In this document: positions 41,840-43,319 of the stretch, one piece after another | Position numbering within the stretch: position 1 is the first letter of the stretch | Layout of the letters: each line of letters opens with the position of its first letter | From: JAWLHK01 sp041690355 [NCBI: bacterium] | GTDB lineage: Bacteria > J088 > JAWLBW01 | Direction of reading: 5' to 3' | Assembly: GCA_041690355.1 (NCBI GenBank) | Contig: JAWLHK010000030.1 | Coordinates: 1 to 43,319 of the forward strand | DNA length: 43,319 bases | Notes under the pieces: generated by a model | Told to the model about the DNA's origin: nothing | Seen by the model: the letters and a program-made list of their open reading frames with translations, nothing else | Database searches by the model: none | Program-made: the position numbers and the translations under genes

Positions 41840-42835
41840 ATGCGCATCGCGGTCTTCGACACCCACCAGTACGAACGGCGCGCCTTCGAGGCGGCGAACG
41901 CAGACTACGGTCACGAACTGGTCTATCTGGAACCGCGCCTCACGGCGGCCACCGTGCCGCTGGCCGAAGGGTTCCCCGCGGTCTGCGTCTTCATCCACGA
42001 CGATCTGAGCGCGCCGGTGTTGGGGGAACTGCACAGGTTTGGCGTGCGTCTCGTCGATCTGCGATCGGCCGGCTACAACAATGTGGACCTCGACGCCGCG
42101 CGGCGCCTGGGGATGCCCGTCGTGCGCGTGCCCGAGTATTCCCCCTATGCCGTGGCCGAACATGCGGTGGCGCTGCTGCTCGCGCTGAACCGCCGCGTGC
42201 ACCGCGCCTACCTGCGCCAGCAGGAGCAGATCTTCTCGCTCGAGGGCCTGGTGGGCTACGACGTGCACGGCAAGACGGTCGGCATCGTCGGCCTGGGTCG
42301 CATCGGGCGCGCCTTTGCGCAGATCATGCGTGGATTCGGTTGCCGCCTGCTCGGCTACGACATCGCCGTGCATCCGGATCTCGCGCAGGAGCTCGGTCTG
42401 CGTCAGGTCTCCTTTGAGGAGCTGCTCGAAACATCGGACATCGTGTCGCTGCACGCGCCGCTGACCCCGGCCACGCATCACCTGATCGACGCGGCGGCGT
42501 TCGCGCGCATGAAGCGCGGGGTCGTGCTGTTGAACACGAGCCGCGGAGCGCTCGTCGACAGCCGGGCGCTCATCGACGCCATCAAGCGCGGGCATCTGGG
42601 GGCGGCCGGACTCGACGTGTACGAAGAAGAAGAAGGGGTCTTTTACGAGAACCTCTCGGATCAGGTCATCCAGGACGACGTGCTCGTGCGCCTCATGTCC
42701 TTCCCCAACGTCCTCATCACGTCGCACCAGGGCTTTCTGACCCGCGAAGCCCTCGCCAACATCGCCCACACGTCCCTCGCCAACGCCACCGCCTTCGAGC
42801 GCGGCGAACCGCTGGTGAACGAAGTGACCCGGTAG
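41840..42835 (+). CDS. ldhA: D-lactate dehydrogenase (LdhA-type 2-hydroxyacid dehydrogenase)
   Basis: A 331-residue NAD-dependent enzyme that reduces pyruvate to D-lactate. GIVGLGRIGRAFAQIMRGFG (148-167) is the Rossmann loop with Asp174 for the NAD ribose. The catalytic set is Arg235 (NTSRGALVD), Glu264 (DVYEEEEG) and His296 (TSHQGF). YSPYAVAEHAVALLLALNRR and VYEEEEGVFYENLSDQVIQD are diagnostic of the fermentative LdhA group and not of general D-2-hydroxyacid dehydrogenases. The length fits. The ribosome site is weak (AAGATG about six bases upstream). It is monocistronic and may serve redox balance under low oxygen. Confidence 0.93.
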   Translation: MRIAVFDTHQYERRAFEAANADYGHELVYLEPRLTAATVPLAEGFPAVCVFIHDDLSAPVLGELHRFGVRLVDLRSAGYNNVDLDAARRLGMPVVRVPEYSPYAVAEHAVALLLALNRRVHRAYLRQQEQIFSLEGLVGYDVHGKTVGIVGLGRIGRAFAQIMRGFGCRLLGYDIAVHPDLAQELGLRQVSFEELLETSDIVSLHAPLTPATHHLIDAAAFARMKRGVVLLNTSRGALVDSRALIDAIKRGHLGAAGLDVYEEEEGVFYENLSDQVIQDDVLVRLMSFPNVLITSHQGFLTREALANIAHTSLANATAFERGEPLVNEVTR

Positions 42836-42837
42836 CG

Positions 42838-43319
42838 CACCCCCCTGCCGTCCCCCGACCGGGGGACCCAAAACGGAGCGATACTTCGGCGAGCCTATCG
42901 GTGGCGGACCTTCGGCAGGGCTCGAAGAATCGGATCAGATAGATTGCTCCCCTTCTCGCTCCAACCGGTACGCCGAGCGGACTGCGTATGGAGGGAGAAG
43001 GGGATGGGGGAAGTGGGTGGCACTCACAAGCGCTGAAGAAACCCCGCCACCGCCCCCTCCGCACGCGAATCCGTGCAAACCGATCTCCCCCGCCTCCTCC
43101 ATACCACGCGCGCAGGTGCACCACGTCGAACCCCACGGACGCAGGCCCGGCGCGCGTTGGAGGAGGAGGGGGAGAAAAATCGGATCAGATAAATTGCTCC
43201 CCTTCTCCCTCCAACCGGTGCGCCGAGCGGACTGCGTATGGAGGGAGAAGGGGATGGGGGAAGTGGGTGGCACTCACAAGCGCTGAAGAAACCCCGCCAC
43301 CGCCCCCTCCGCACGCGAA
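42838..43319. repeat. Family D fragment and family A-prime tandem repeat
   Basis: 42838-42895 is a diverged family D start (CCCCCTGCCGTCCCCCGACC with GGGGGACCC). From 42929 a unit of 250 bp begins and repeats at 43179, cut by the window end. It shares with family A the CTCCCCTTCTCCCTCCA / TGGAGGGAGAAGGGG hairpin, the AACCCCGCCACCGCCCCCTC start and the CTCCCCCGCCTCCTCC / GGAGGAGGAGGGGGAG pair, but loops and linkers differ. This is a second subfamily at another locus. Confidence 0.88.

Noticed and set aside
1-43319. tRNA, rRNA or riboswitch genes
   Set aside because: I looked for cloverleaf-like TTCRANNC segments, rRNA-like blocks and known riboswitch cores and saw none I could support by eye.

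Overview
The window comes from a high-GC, probably Gram-negative bacterium. It carries lipoprotein-type and Sec-type signal peptides, a dTDP-sugar pathway for surface glycan, a fermentative-type D-lactate dehydrogenase and many GC-rich hairpin repeats between genes. No rRNA, tRNA or other phylogenetic marker is present, so I cannot name a phylum. The repeat-laden intergenic regions, the several broken toxin-antitoxin genes and the defence genes mark it as accessory, rearranging DNA.

Layout. 1-1745: a 262-bp-period repeat array, a broken PIN toxin with its intact antitoxin, and hairpin repeats. 1746-3413: an exported glucose/sorbosone dehydrogenase-like protein. 3729-6862 (+) and 7323-9289 (-): two convergent blocks holding an apparently complete route from glucose-1-phosphate to a dTDP-3-acetamido-3,6-dideoxyhexose (RmlA, RmlB, a 3,4-ketoisomerase, an aminotransferase and a hexapeptide acetyltransferase) plus a family 2 glycosyltransferase. 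RmlC and RmlD are absent, which fits flux into the 3-amino sugar and not rhamnose. 9581-10612: four tandem copies of the same repeat as at the left end. 10732-15431: a Phd/VapC pair with a UPF0158 gene, a pRiA4b ORF-3 family protein and two unrecognised proteins, separated by repeats.

15722-28525 is a defence island. Its first part (about 15.4-21.9 kb) is visibly poorer in G+C than its flanks. It holds a Pycsar-like operon on the minus strand: a three-helix membrane effector, a class III nucleotide cyclase with two cyclase domains, and a translationally coupled gene that looks like an E2-type conjugation protein with a SEC-C zinc motif. Divergent from it lies an XRE/ImmA-IrrE regulator-protease gene followed by a PIN-domain gene. 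A membrane protein with a C-terminal PD-(D/E)XK-like domain follows, then a decayed IS21-type istB and a complete type I restriction-modification operon (hsdM-hsdS-hsdR). A structured RNA or terminator and an operator-bearing promoter lie in the divergent region.

28884-37178: a membrane coiled-coil protein, a PhoD-like metallophosphatase, a DUF3102-like protein, a small exported eight-cysteine protein, an unusual membrane protein combining a LITAF-like zinc ribbon, a PH-like region and a ClpP-fold domain, and a multi-spanning membrane protein. 37288-43319: long repeat tracts with a cysteine-rich small protein, an orphan MNT nucleotidyltransferase beside a truncated HEPN toxin, a second decayed nucleotidyltransferase, and an intact ldhA.

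The strongest candidate for a new system is the Pycsar-like operon with the E2-like/SEC-C third gene. The domain-level reading of that third gene is inference from motifs and needs a profile or structure comparison.
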